A stretch of 55,000 nt of DNA, taken from NCBI GenBank assembly GCA_015478945.1, contig JABUQX010028406.1, forward strand, positions 1 through 55,000. The letters run 5' to 3'. The notes below the pieces were generated by a model. The model searched no databases, was not told where the DNA came from, and was given only the letters and a program-made list of their open reading frames with translations. The stretch's first letter is position 1, and the number at the start of each line of letters is the position of its first letter. The position numbers and the translations under genes were made by a program. Shown one piece after another: positions 13,346 through 25,499 of this stretch. The stretch is from Trachelipus rathkii (Eukaryota > Arthropoda > Malacostraca > Isopoda > Trachelipodidae).

Positions 13346-16149
13346 GTGGGTATTGATAGAAATAATTAGTGGTTAGGTACTTGAGGTTTAGAAAAACCTA
13401 TTTGTAAATAGTAAAGTTTTAATGAAAAAAGGAAAATATTAAATTTATGTAAATAGAGCTTAGAAAAGTATCTTAAAAATAAAGAAAATAAATTAACATG
13501 TAAAGGAATGAGAAAATAATCTTTATTATTGTTCTTGTAAACAGAGTTTTTCACGAAGAAAATGCGATCTAAGAATGTTGGAAATAGAAATGCAGAAAAG
13601 TGGAAACACTACTATGACGTCACCAAAACGATCCAATATGGCGGACGTAAAGCAGGAAACAACTCACTTGATCTTTGGAATTTGTCTTGTTAGGATTAGC
13701 TCTGTGCTCTGCGTGATTTGATATTTTATGTTAGCTTTGTTTATATTTCGTAATAGTTTATTTTGTTTTAGATCGACTGACTTGTCATTCTGAACCGAAA
13801 CCATTCGGAAGTGTTTCCTCTGTATCTGTGATATTTTGATATTTAGCTTTCAAGTTAGGAAAGTTTTAAAGATTGTGATTGTAAATATTTTAATTATTGG
13901 ATAGCTTTTGATTAGGTTTTTGATATTCTTATATATATTGAGACCGACGTATTTGGAGTGTAAATAAGAAAGGTAATATTTTGCAAATTATATATTGGTA
14001 AATTATTTATTTAGATTTTAGCACTGGCCATTTTCTTATTTATGGAAATTTAATATTGGCTATTTTGGTCAATTATTCGGATGTTAGCCGTGGCCATTTT
14101 CTCATTTATGAAAATTTGATAGCGGCCATTTTGTTGGCTGTTTATTGGAATTTAGCTGTGGCTATTTTTTCGTTTATGAGCATCAACATTGACTATATTT
14201 TTCGGTTGCTGAACTTAGCTTTGGCAATTATTTCACACATTAGGCTATAACTGTGATCGACTTAGTTATTTATTGGAATTTAACGTACATCAATTATGAG
14301 AACATTCTTCTGGACTAATGTATATTAAAGTATAACTCTGCATATTGTTCAGATTACTCAAGTTTATGATCATTTTGAATTTTGGTTACGAAAGTTAGGA
14401 TATAGCAAATTAATATTTTGAAACTTCCGTTTGATGTTGTGGAAAAGAAATTTGTATAGTAAGGCTTAAATTAAATAAAGAAGCCTTTGGGATAATTATA
14501 ATAAATAATAAAAGAATTTGAAGTATTATAGTCAAAGAAGTGTTGTATTTTAAGAAGATATTTTAATTGTTTTGTTTCGTTAAAAAATTAAAGAAAAGAA
14601 AAAACTATTTATTTTACTGAGTTAGTCCTTGAGCATTGATATATATTATTTTATAGATTATTAGGTATTTTGATAGCTTTCAAGTGGAAAATATATATAT
14701 TAAACTAGTTGTTGACATTTTGAAACTTGCCGGTTGACGCCATTTTGGTTTCACCGGTTGACGCCATTTTGAATTCATCGACCGACGCCATTTTGAAAAT
14801 AACCGACCATTGACTGGGACAGTTAATAATAGCGATATATTGCAACAGATTTGAAGACAGTTATAATTGATTGAGACATTGAATATTAAGTGACAGTTAA
14901 TGGAATAGATCAGGCTTACAATTATATAAACATAAACTTAATTGAGACTTTGATTTAGTTGTCTGACATTTTAGGACTTTATGATTTAAACTTTGAAAGT
15001 AGTTCAGAGTGACTTTACATTTTGGAACTTTATATTAGTTGGGACTTTGATATTTTTAATTAATTTTGCGCTCGAATGATTTAAACTGAGTTTGGACTTA
15101 GTTATTTTGAATTAATTTTGGAATTCGACGTTTTGGACTTCGATATTTTGAATCAACTTACATTTTGAATAGTTTAGATTTGTTTCAATTTACATCTGAA
15201 TAATTTGAATTAACTTAGACTTTTGATACTTCAGAATCGACTTACAATTGGATAGGTAGAATTACTTTGGACTTTCGACATTTTTGAAATTAAATTCACG
15301 TTTTGATGAATTAAGTTGGTTTTCAATTAACATATATTGAATTGACTTTGAGATTGGATAATACACATTGACTTGGACTTAATTGGTACAAGTTGACTTA
15401 CATTGAGAACACTTTGATTTTGGAAACCAACATTTTTCCTAACCTGGACTTTTATTTTGAGTGTGAGCATTTGAGTGCTTCAATAGTTGAAACATTTTAA
15501 ATTAAATTGAGACGCATACTTTTGATATCTAAGGTATTGTGACATTGGAATAACGTAGCTTTAATGAACATTGGAGTAAATCATCTTGACTTGTTTTGAA
15601 AACGGAACTCAGGTTCATACTTGGATATTTGAGTTTATTTTAATAATTTGAATTTGATACAACTTGGAACAAGACTGTTGAGATTGACCTTTGAAATCTT
15701 GATTAAATTGTTCAACTTCGAGGTATGACATTGTACCAACAGTTTATATTTTAGAATTTAGTATGATTAGTTCATTTTAGATTAAGATAAACATTTGAAA
15801 TTTATTGCGCTTTTACAAGTGACATTTCAGAAAACACATTATTGAGCTGGTACTGAACTAAGTAATTGATACTTCGCTTAGACGGTAAATGAATAGCAAG
15901 ATTTTTATGCAAACATTCAGAACTCTAATTTATGGAGTTTTATTTAATTGTACATTGATATGAATAGCTTTAGTTATAAATTTGGGGTTTATTGAAATTC
16001 TCGAAGTTCAAACTTGGAGTAAACGTCTCTGAAAATTCTAACTACAGAATCTAACGTTTACTGGTAAGCTAGATACTTGAAAGGATAGGATTTATACAAT
16101 TCAGCATTGTTATTTGATAAAATTGAGTAGGTTTAGAATTTTGCACTCA
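13346..16149. other. Tandem-rich, GCCATTTT-studded block (possible decayed LTR or 5' regulatory region)
   Basis: No coding frame was recognised. Signals seen: TGACGTCA at 13615-13622, AATATGGC at 13635-13642, and imperfect repeats of roughly 65 bp containing GGCCATTTTC/G at about 14027, 14093 and 14125. Three tandem units of about 25 bp with GACGCCATTTTG lie at 14737-14795. From 14950 to 15750 short words such as gacttt, ttgaat and ttggac recur in a loose pattern. The block looks like a long untranslated or LTR-type region, but no matching second LTR was found. Confidence 0.45.
14727..14812 (+). repeat. Minisatellite, three units of about 25 bp
   Basis: Units are built on (C/A)CGGTTGACGCCATTTTG, at about 14730, 14755 and 14780. 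The third has GACCGACGCC. Confidence 0.8.
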
Positions 16150-16440
16150 CAAGAACGCATTGGATCAGATTTAGCATAATGTTATCCACTACATAATCCG
16201 ATCGAAATAAGGTTAGGATATCCTTGGTGGTGTAGGTTAATTATATATATATCTGCACTACGCACATACGTGCGGATCAAAAAAGTTTCCGCTCTTTTGG
16301 TCCCGCACCTTTTTGAAAAAATGATAAGTATAGTTTTACCTTATTAAGAATTCTTAATTGGTTAGAAAAAGCGAAATATTAAAATTTTATTTTAAGTTTA
16401 TTACTAATTATACTTTTAGTCTAAGACTTATTGTTTTGAA
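16150..16440 (+). repeat. Inverted repeat, copy 1 of a 300-bp element
   Basis: Matches the reverse complement of 20025-20275 over most of its length: acgcattgg, atccttggtggtgtaggt, then AGTTTCCGCTCTTTTGGTCC (identical in both), and ttattaagaattctta. The identity of the repeat is not known. Confidence 0.75.
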
Positions 16441-16676
16441 TAAATTAAGACTTCCAAAATCAATCTCAACTTCTTAAAGTAACATAGCTATATAAAATAA
16501 AAATTAAATAAACCTTTTTAAATAAAAAAATTAAATTGATTTTATACTGAATGGCTTATACCCCAAATTCGCACCCTAAAATTATTATATTTACTATAAT
16601 AACTAGGCAATATCCAAATCAATTCTGTGTAAAAAACCCAAATAAATAATATATATATTACTTATATACTAGTAAT

Positions 16677-16720
<44 letters not shown>

Positions 16721-17714
16721 TATATATATATATAATATATATTTTATATTATACTTAATTAAAATATTTATTATGATTATTATTATATTATATTAATTAT
16801 ATTATATAAATAAACTAAGATCTGTACTCCGTGCGATGCGCGTTGTTAATATTTATACATATACGTTACTTTGGTTTTGTATAAATGATTATTTGTGGTA
16901 ATGTATTTTGTTGTTTTGGGTATATCGTATACGGTTTAAAAGTTATTTTATTTAATTTATAATAAATATATAATTTATATATTTATATTATCTTTATCTG
17001 TTTATATAACGTATATATATAGATTATTAATATTATATATATAATATATAAGTATTATATATAATATATAAATATATTAATATATATATATATATATTAT
17101 AAGTTAATATTATATATTAATATATAAAATACTCAGAGTATCAGCTGATATTACTAATTAACTAATATTAATATTATATTATAAATTATATATTATATAA
17201 GCTTATGTGTATAATATATATAAATATATATTAATATTTATAATATTTATATATATATCTACGTATTTATATATAGACAACAAGATCAATGTGAACTAAA
17301 TAAAAATATATTATATTATATTATATATATAACTACTATTTGCAGTATAATTATATATAATTAAAAAGATAAATAGATGTAAATACCCTTATGAGTATAT
17401 ATTGTATCATACATAAGATTGATATCAGATATGAAATATAATATATAACATATATATAAATATACTTGAGTATATACTATAATTATATATATTAATATAT
17501 TATACTAATAAATATTAATGATATATATTATTATATATATATATATTATTATTACTACGGTATAATATCTATATAATAATATATATAATAGTTATATCAA
17601 TATATATATATATATAAATTATATATATTAATAATATATAAATATATATATATATATATTATTAATATATATATTATATATATAATATATTATATATTTA
17701 TATTTAATATATTA

Positions 17715-17753
<39 letters not shown>

Positions 17754-18430
17754 TATATTAATATTATATATATATTTTTATGTATTAATATAAAATTGAT
17801 TAATAATATTATAATAATATATTATATATAATATATATTATATATATTTATGAGAGTATTATATATAACAACAGATAATACGATTTGAGATATATTGCTA
17901 CTATAGTTATATATAGTAATAATAATATAATATTAAATATTAAAATAATATATATAGTATAATAAGAATGTTAGTGAAATGGGGACTGATTAATTGCATC
18001 TATCATCTGCGACAAAATGCGGCAATATATTTTTTTAAATCGTCAATCGGCAATATTCGCCGAAGTTATTTTTGCCGATTTATTTTAAAATCTAAATCAT
18101 TAACAAATTTGAATAATACTTAAAAACTTCTATAATTAGTAATAAAATGATAATTATTAAATAAAATTAATAATAAATATATAATAATATATAATAATAA
18201 ATAATATATAGATAATAATAGATAATCATTAATAATTAGTATAAAAAGAATTTGAAAGAAGAGAACGATTGAAATAGAGTAATGTTTATATATGTTTCAA
18301 AGGTATGCTTCTGAATATAATCAAAAATATATATATAATAATATATATATATATATTATATATATAATATTTAATTTATATAATATATAATATTATATAT
18401 ATTATATACTATATAATATATATATATATA
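16441..18430. repeat. AT-only low-complexity tract
   Basis: About 2 kb in which TATA, ATTA and AATA words dominate. 16625-17970 is nearly free of G and C. 17990-18080 is a small island with cggcaat and gccgaag words. No coding potential. Confidence 0.85.
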
Positions 18431-19205
18431 TACCCATTTTGCTTATGGTATAGTATGACATTGCAGTGCCTAAATGGTTCGCCCTTCTGTTCTGCGTTCA
18501 TAATCCACCACTCATCCTCCAGACAAACCATATCATATAACACAAACTTGAAATCCATCACCCCCTCTTCTAGTACAACATCTTACAGACATCGATCCCC
18601 TGCCACCTACATACTTTACATCATCACGTGTCAGGAGAAAAAATTGCCCACATTCTTATGTCCCTGCGTGAGAAAGCGACTATGGGACGGTGGTAGTAGG
18701 TTGGCTGCCCACTACTCACTTATCTTATGCCAGGAATGCTAATGCAATGCCTAGAAGAAGGTCGTGATCGCAGTAAGCGCCTTCTATCCTTCGGCGAAAA
18801 GGTATGAATCATCGTATGGATACATGAAATGTCAGAGGAATAAAATGTTGAGAGATGAGGAGAAAGGTGATGGATGTATTTAGAAAGGGCAAATTTGTTT
18901 GCTAGCTGGGACTAAAACAAAGATGAAAGGAAACGGTGACAAAATAGTGGTGTGTGTGAAATGTGTTTGTTGTTGCCTGTGGAAAGGATGAGAGGGGATA
19001 GAAGGATTGCAATTCCGATGAGTGAGTTGTGGTAGAGAGCTATGGTAGATTTGTGTGTGTGAGTACTAGAGAGTCTAAAGGTTTAATTTAAGTTTTGAAA
19101 AGGTCAAAATTTGTGTGGTTGCGATATATAATCCATCTGAGGGTAATGTTATAACTCTCATTTTCTGGATAATCTGAAATGATGTTTTTGATGGGGGAAT
19201 AGGAG
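18430..19205 (+). mobile_element. RTE-like retrotransposon 5' region with endonuclease fragment
   Basis: Around 18815-19140 the plus strand gives NVRGIK, EMRRKVMDVFRKGKF, TKTKMKGNGDK and KVKICVVAIYNPSEGN, across frames with stops. This is the N-terminal apurinic-like endonuclease of the family whose 3' end occurs at 5035-5630. The N-V-R-G start and the T-K-T-K-M-K-G-N-G block are characteristic. 18440-18800, GC-richer than its surroundings, is probably the 5' UTR. The copy stops at about 19200, where it meets the jockey-like 3' end; reverse transcriptase is absent. It is a fragment inside the large hAT. Confidence 0.65.
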
Positions 19206-19209
19206 ATTC

Positions 19210-21470
19210 AGTCATTTGCCACATATCTGCCATTCAAGGATTTTTTTTGACAGTTGTCACCCACCACTCACGCAGAGCCCTATCCAAGTAGGGGGTGTAG
19301 TATCTCACCAAGTCACCCCCTATGCCGCAAAATCTACTCATATGAGCACAGATCGTAGGCTTTAAAGTGAGGAGACTTAAATTCCAGTACCAGCTTACAG
19401 ATGATGGAAGAGAAAAGCCAATTTCATCAGAGGTGGTTGGAAAGAAGGAAAGCACCACAGCAACTAGCCTGGAGTTACACAATGTCAACACATATACTCG
19501 TGTGCAGACATATCAGCACTTATTGTGCTTCGAAGGCGTGTAAAAGGTGGTGGTACGCGGTGAATAAGTTTCCCTTCGAGCACTTCCGCTGCGGTACCTA
19601 TAGGATGAGATAAAGCACCAACATCGCCTCTGCAAAGATAGACGGGTCAAGTGAACTGGAAAGTAAACAGTTTCTAAGCCTTTTTGTCGTTGACTCCGAC
19701 CCTGTCCAAAAGCCGGTGAAACAGAGCCCCCCCCCCCAGATATGAGAGCAAGTATCCCATGACATGGGCGGATTGGAGAACCTTTGTATTGCGAGCAGCT
19801 GAGAAAATGGAAAGTCTCACAGTATAAGACAGAAACTTCCCAGTTCTTTGAGGCCGCCCTAGCAACCGTTTTGATGTGAGGTTTCCAAACATTTTTTTGT
19901 TTATGTTAAGGCCAGGATAGTTTATAAATGTCACAGGAGAGACCGAGAGAACCGTAATGCACAGCATCTTTTTATTTTTATTGGGGTCTTTGCTTATTCG
20001 ATTTGGGCCACGAGATCTTACCCTTCAATAAGTCTTTAGACAAAAGTTTAATTAGTTAAACTTACAATAAAAAATTATATTTCTTATTCTAACCATAAGA
20101 ATTCCTTAATAAGTAACTATACCTTCATATTTCAAAAGGTGTCGGACCAAAAGAGCGGAAACTTTTTTTATCCGCCGTTGTGGTATCAGTATATTATGAA
20201 TACCTCCACCACCAAGATATCTAACTATCGATCGTATATGTGTAACATATACTAAATTCTATCAATGCGTGTTGGTCCAAAACATTCTTATAATACATTT
20301 AAATGTCTTCGACAAGTCAATCTATGTACAAGATATCGACCCCCCCCGAAAGAGATTGGAAAGTTAGGTGTTTTGGGAAGGAGATTTGTAAGTTGGGTTT
20401 TTATTTAAGAATTGAATTTTACAAAGTATTTCTATCCATCAGCGAGAATAAAAATCGGAAAGATTAAGACGAGAGGCAATTCCCAGAAGTAAAAGTGGGA
20501 GTAGAATTGCGCTATGAGTTAAAGAATGAAGGGTTGAAGTCTTCGGAATACGAGTGGATAGAAGTTAGAGGTGCAGGTGAGAAGATCAATTAGAAAAGTA
20601 GGAGATAAGACAGAACCCGAGGAACACCACTATGACAGAAAAGAAGAAGTCGCCCCCATCACACAGCCGATATTGAGCGATCGAAAGAAACTAATCATAA
20701 GTAAGCAAAGAGAAGGGAGGAAACCCAAAGGAGGGGAACTGGAGAGCAGTGACGCGTGCATACTCGGTCAAATGCTTGGGATATGTCAAGCGCCACCAAC
20801 CCAAGTCTCCCGTAGTTCCCTAAGAGCGAAAACCATAAATCAGTTAGATGGAAAGAATATCGCCAGTAGACTTCGTGCAAAGAGAGCGTACTGGCGATCG
20901 AGTGAGTTCCCAATGATCTAAGAAGTGAGTTGTGAAGGTTTCAGATCTTAGATAGAATACAAGTGAGAAATACAGGGCATAGTTAAAAGGATCAGAGCTG
21001 CTTCCTTTTTTCGAATAGTTGAAATCATGTGAGAGCCTTCCAACTGAGGAGGGAAAGTGCTAAGTATTGAGACATAGAGAATAAGTTGAGCGAGGGGCCG
21101 AAGAGATTTTAGCCTTTTCAGTTGAGAATTACCACAACACAATGACCAGATCGAATAAGAGGAGGAAAGCCAGATTTACAGAAGTTGCTAAGATGAAAAG
21201 TTTGTCAGTAGGAGAACCAAACAGGGGTTGCGCACTTTCCTTTGATGAAGCCAGCTTTACTCGTCGAAGGAGCTATCCCTGCAACGATTCTGCTGAATAA
21301 AAATTACGAGAGTGATTAGGGAGAACGAGAATTTTTTCCACAACCGATAGGCACTGCCTCTAGCCTGAATGGGCAGAGAATAAGCCAAGATCGAACCATG
21401 GATTATTGAGGAAGAAAGATTTAGTTTTATACGGAATGAATGATAAAAAAATTTTAGTCTAAGAAGGAAT
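19210..21470 (-). mobile_element. Jockey-like retrotransposon, RT pseudogene, split by a 350-bp insertion
   Basis: The minus strand from about 21470 to 19220 encodes a decayed non-LTR polymerase. Landmarks in order: QPLFGSPTDKL, then LLGNYGRLGLVALDISQAFDRV around 20780 (palm motif A), RSISAV, HSGVPRV (the GVPQG block, about 20630), NLQISFPKHLTF and WKPHIKTVARAASK. Next come HIWGGG around 19735 and FFPTTSDEIGFSLPSSVSWY around 19440, which is the family's C-terminal LWNSLPSSVF block. Between about 19985 and 20335 the coding match is lost and a copy of another repeat sits in its place. Numerous frameshifts make it inactive. A third copy of the same family lies at about 32.2-33.9 kb in the opposite orientation. 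Confidence 0.82.
19985..20335 (-). repeat. Insertion in the jockey-like element; inverted copy 2 of the 300-bp repeat
   Basis: Pairs with 16150-16440 in inverted orientation (GGACCAAAAGAGCGGAAACT, tccaccaccaagatatc). Jockey coding resumes on both sides, so this segment was inserted into it. Its ends are not sharply defined. Confidence 0.7.
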
Positions 21471-21474
21471 GAAC

Positions 21475-21720
21475 CTGCTCATCCCATTCAACGATTACAG
21501 CTCTCCTCCTTATCTTTCAATCATTTAATACACATCCACATATTCCTTATTGAGGTACCCCTGCCAATTTGGCTATCATCTGCAACTTGGAAACCTTACA
21601 TTTAGTCCCCTGGTCAAATATTTTATACGATGTTATGAGGATACAGCATTGACCTAAAGAAATCACTACGGACCACAAACATGTCTCCTCATTTCCATTA
21701 ATAAAATACCCTTCATTTCA
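21475..21720 (-). mobile_element. CR1/L2-like RT fragment
   Basis: The reverse complement contains GTKCKVSK.QVADDSQIG, a damaged form of the FADDTK catalytic block. It resembles the larger element at 25500-27240 (tcatctgcaacttggaaaccttacatttagtcccctg against 26549-26590). Only about 200 bp remain. Confidence 0.6.
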
Positions 21721-21945
21721 TTTATTTTCTATTATATTATTTATTATTACTTATTATTATTGTTATTGTTATTGTTAGTTTATTATTATTATTATATTAT
21801 TATTATTAATGAGACTTAAGGAATCAAAATTTTGATCGCTAAAATAATTTCGTGAGGTTGAACCCCCCTGACCCTCCTGTCTACAGCCTTATATATATAT
21901 ATCATATATATATATATATATCATATATATAATTTATATATAATA

Positions 21946-21977
<32 letters not shown>

Positions 21978-22201
21978 TATATATATATATCATATATAAT
22001 ATATATTATATATATATAGAGAGAAGAGAGAGAGAGAGAGAAATTTTTAAAAATAGTTTTTTGTTCACAAAATTTGTAACGTCATCGGCAAAGTTTGCTC
22101 TAATCGTCATCGTCATCGCAAAATTTCAATCATCGTCCCATCACTATATTATATATATATATATATTATATATATTATATATATTATATATTATTATAAT
22201 G

Positions 22202-22243
<42 letters not shown>

Positions 22244-22499
22244 CTATATATATTAGTACCGGTATATATAATATAGGATTGAGCTGATACGTAGCATTAA
22301 CATCGACTCAGCAGGCGTCGGCTTTCATGGATTCTTCTAAAGTCTTGAACGAGATAGACCTTCTTATGGGTGGGCAGGGTGGTCAAAATATTCCAGAAGG
22401 GAGGCAGAATGGATTACGTGAGGCCTAAATTAGCAATGGCCTGCTGGAAGTGAACTAACACCAGCACTCCTCTCACCAAGGACATCTTTCCCTTTCAGA
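21721..22499. other. Microsatellites and unassigned hAT interior
   Basis: TTATTA repeats at 21725-21805; TA-rich arrays at 21892-22020 and 22147-22255; (GA)n at 22018-22042. 22262-22490 is GC-richer unique sequence, with no frame recognised. Confidence 0.7.
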
Positions 22500-22723
22500 G
22501 TAGGCAGAATTTGTTGAGCTTGTTAATAAAATATAATACACCTCCCCCTAGTTCTGCTGCTGTAGAGCGAATATTTAGTACTGGTGGGGATATTTTGAGG
22601 GCAAAGAGGTCAGCCTTAAATGCTTTCAATTTTGAGCAGCTAATCTTTTTGAAAGGTAATATAAATCTCTTGTTCTTTGACGAAGACATTGAAGAGGAAG
22701 AGGAAAATCTTGAGATTTTGTAA
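22500..22723 (+). pseudogene. hAT transposase, C-terminal dimerisation domain
   Basis: The open frame ends in a stop after EEEEENLEIL. It contains YNTPPPSSAAVERIFSTGG, DILRAKRSALNAFNFEQL and IFLKGNINLL. This is the hAT C-terminal dimerisation signature (P-x-S-S-A-x-V-E-R-x-F-S, G-x-I-L-R-x-K-R-x-x-L, L-x-F-L-K-x-N). The domain mediates transposase oligomerisation and is part of the catalytic core in hAT enzymes. A possible 3' splice site (ccctttcag) lies at 22490-22498, so this may be the final exon. The frame is intact over 70 codons and ends about 250 bp before the right terminal repeat. Upstream catalytic segments were not found. Confidence 0.9.
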
Positions 22724-22971
22724 ATATTCATTCAATTTTTCATATAATATTATAAATAAATTTTTTGTAAGGATATTATATTTTTAGTATTTAATATTAA
22801 ACCTTTTGTGAAGTCCGCAAACATTAATAACGGAAGATGTTGGGACTCGGATTGCACGATAGCGAAGTTTGATGGTCTGAAAGTGCGGAGGAGCGCTAGC
22901 GGACTACGTTTTCTCGAGGTGCGGAGGTGCGCTAGCGGACTACCCCTAAATGAGCGGGGTGCCCACCTCTG

Positions 22972-22979
22972 CAAATCAA
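22972..22979. repeat. Target site duplication, right copy (CAAATCAA)
   Basis: Identical to 12695-12702. Marks the right border of the 10.27-kb hAT. Confidence 0.93.
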
Positions 22980-23136
22980 TATTTATAATATCAACAGTGT
23001 ATAATATAAATCAATATATGCATGATATATATACAGGTACCATATTTAATCATAACATTATTTCATAGAAATCTGTAAAATTGAAGAACAGTATAGTTTA
23101 AAACATTGTTTAAGGCTTATAAAAGATCTCATGCTT

Positions 23137-23850
23137 TTAAGTATGCTTTAATTTCTGTTCAATTTTATCATGAACATATTTTGGATAAAAGTATTGTCTG
23201 CCAGTTGACATTATTGATGGTGTTTGTAATACTGAAAGAATGTGTTGTTGAGGAATCCAGCAAGTATCTTTTACTGCTGGCCAATGATGCATAAAGGTGA
23301 TAAGTGCATCCTGATGCTCAATTAAAATTTCACATACGTGTCTAATCCACCAAACATTCTCATACATGCAAGCAACATACTGAACATACTGACCACACTG
23401 CAAACTATTAAGTAGTACAAATTCAGAAGCAGCTTTACTCTCATTATCAAAAACACTAGCCACAAAACTATGGGCATCATATGAGACTCTGTATACTCTA
23501 ATCTTGCCTTTACTACAGAGTTTAAAATGATGGGTTTCTCTTGTGCTGGCAATTGCATGACTTCTGGTAAATCTATTTTCTTGACGAGGTCTCATATTCT
23601 CAATGTGTTCCCTTGTAATATAAGAAAACTTGATTCCTGAAACATTATCATTACACAAGTCAAACATATCCTTTGGTATTAGTAGGCCCCTATCTGGTTG
23701 TCTAAAGGTCTCTGAAGGTTAGCATAGGCTGCTAATCTCTTTGCTGTACCTCCAATTCCATCACAAGGTGATTTACAATGGCTTGTAAAGGAAATTCCAC
23801 TCAGCTGTAATTCCATAGTCTTCTTCACAAAAGCATGAAGTTAATAAATT
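23137..23850 (-). pseudogene. Unnamed multicopy arthropod protein family, C-terminal part
   Basis: On the minus strand 23850-23690 reads LSGISFTSHCKSPCDGIGG and TAKRLAAYANLQRPLDNQI, followed by a stop. A second frame, 23667-23137, is open for 176 codons with SLQCGQYVQYVACMYENVWW, EHQDALITFMHHWP and CWIPQQHILSVLQTPS. I recognise the SHxKxxCDGIGGTxKRLA block and the C-terminal WxxxHILxxxxxP block. They occur together in uncharacterised proteins present in many copies in arthropod and cnidarian genomes; no function is established to my knowledge. The copy has at least one stop or frameshift between the blocks, and the N-terminal part is missing. The inverted-repeat arm at 23852-23883 lies directly at its 5' side, suggesting it belongs to a transposable unit. 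Confidence 0.6.
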
Positions 23851-23851
23851 T

Positions 23852-23883
23852 ATATCACCAAGATTGGTGTCAATCTATGCAAC
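23852..23883 (-). repeat. Inverted-repeat arm, partner at 12295-12326
   Basis: Without the hAT insertion the two arms would be about 1.3 kb apart, enclosing the pseudogene at 23137-23850. Confidence 0.8.
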
Positions 23884-25035
23884 CAATGAAAATTAATACT
23901 GTGAAAAATTATTCATGAAATTGTACATTTTTCATCATTAAATATTAATCCTCAGTAAAAATAAATCGCAGTAAAATTTCGGCTTAAATATAGCAGTAAT
24001 ATTCATCCGCCAGGTCACATGACACCAACGCGGTCAGTATATGAAATTCCAGTATAAAATTTTTCCAGTATTTGAACAGTATGCCGTTCTTACGTACTTA
24101 GTCAACACGTATTGTGTATTGTGTACTCCGTCAGTATTCTGCTAGTAACTTGTCAGTATAGAAATAGTATTGTGTATTATGTATTTAAAATACACTCTGT
24201 TTAGTAACTTAAAGTGAAAGATAAACAATAAGTGTCTTTTTCTTTTTATTAATATTAATTAAATTGATCACGGCAGTTTTCAATAAGTTATGCCACTTCG
24301 ATCACAGCTTCTTTAAGACGGTTTAAAGTTAACTTGTATAAAGTTTAAGTTATTAAGTAAAGGATTAACCGAATCCTTTAAAATGAGAGAAAACCCTTTC
24401 AAAAACCTTTGGAAATTCCTATCCGTAATAAATAAATCATCATCTTGTCATAATACTGTCTTAATTAATGATAAATTTAAGTAATTGTTCTCTAAAGGAG
24501 TATTTAGGAAGCCTTCCAATCGGTAACTCCAATAGCTTTTAATGAACTTGGAATTCGTCAACCGAAGAACAATTTATTAAGGTAAATATAGTTATCTATT
24601 TTAAAATATTATACGTAAACTTAGTGTATAAAAAACTAAAATATCTGGGTGCGTCAAGAGCCTCTTTCTATGAAAATTAGCAAAATATCCATAATTTTTG
24701 ATATATTTGAAAGGGGTTTGCGATCTATGCGATCGCTTTACTTAATTGAAAAAGGTTACTTCAAAGCCTTAGACATTGAAAAATTTTGTTATTAAAAAAC
24801 CCTTAACTTTTTAACATTTCTTCAAGTGCATAATTTGAAAGGTTAATTACCTTATTAATTGAACAAGTGCTTTAATTAAAAGTGAAAAGTTAATAAAAAT
24901 TTAAACTTGTGTAGAAACTTAAAAGTTATTAAATTAAAGTTCTGCGCATGCGTTACATGTGGCGCAATAAATTAAATCACGTGTTCAAAATGGTAGGGAA
25001 TTCCATTGGTATTGAAAGGTTTTTGTAAATAGTCT
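23884..25035. other. Unassigned AT-rich sequence
   Basis: No reading frame was recognised. 24020-24190 repeats the word cagtat(t) many times (for example 24027, 24051, 24068, 24080, 24134, 24156). 24290-24900 looks like unique non-coding DNA. Confidence 0.5.
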
Positions 25036-25044
25036 TTTTATAGT

Positions 25045-25218
25045 AATAGGATAATCGATTTTAATATTGCTATATTATTTTCAATAATCGATATTTATAA
25101 TATCATTCTTCCAAATAATCGATATTTTTTGTGATATCGATTATAATATCATAGTTTTAATAATCGATATTTTTGTGATATCGATTAAAATATCATACTT
25201 TAAATAATCGATATATTC
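25045..25218. repeat. Minisatellite of about 45 bp rich in ATCGAT
   Basis: Five AATCGAT words spaced about 30-45 bp apart, with two GTGATATCGAT words between the last ones. The two best units (from about 25114 and 25160) share aataatcgatattttt, gtgatatcgatta and aatatcata. Confidence 0.85.
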
Positions 25219-25499
25219 AGTTTATTGTTGTCATTGTGTTGTTAATAATTTTAATTTTGACCGCATTATTGAAGCTTATTTGTAATAATAATATAATCAT
25301 TATTTCCTTAATGCTAATGTTTTGTAAATAAACAAAGCAGTGTGTTGCGTTTCCTTGAAAATTTGTAAATTTATGAAAAAAAAAAAATACGTGGTTTGTA
25401 AATAATAGGCTACCCTAGACTGAAATTCAAGTTTTTTGACAAGTTTTTGAAACAGGACATTAGGACATTTAGGAATATAGAAGACAGAAAAAGCCACAT
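25219..25499. other. Flank and 3' UTR of the CR1/L2-like element
   Basis: AT-rich, with poly-A at 25376-25387. Part of it is probably the 3' end of the minus-strand retrotransposon. Confidence 0.4.

Noticed and set aside
14056..14250. 64-codon plus-strand hydrophobic frame
   Set aside because: It runs through imperfect tandem repeats containing GGCCATTTT and has no protein-like landmarks.
20571..20921. 116-codon plus-strand frame
   Set aside because: It is the antisense of the jockey-like reverse transcriptase, whose LDISQAFDRV motif is read on the minus strand in the same bases.
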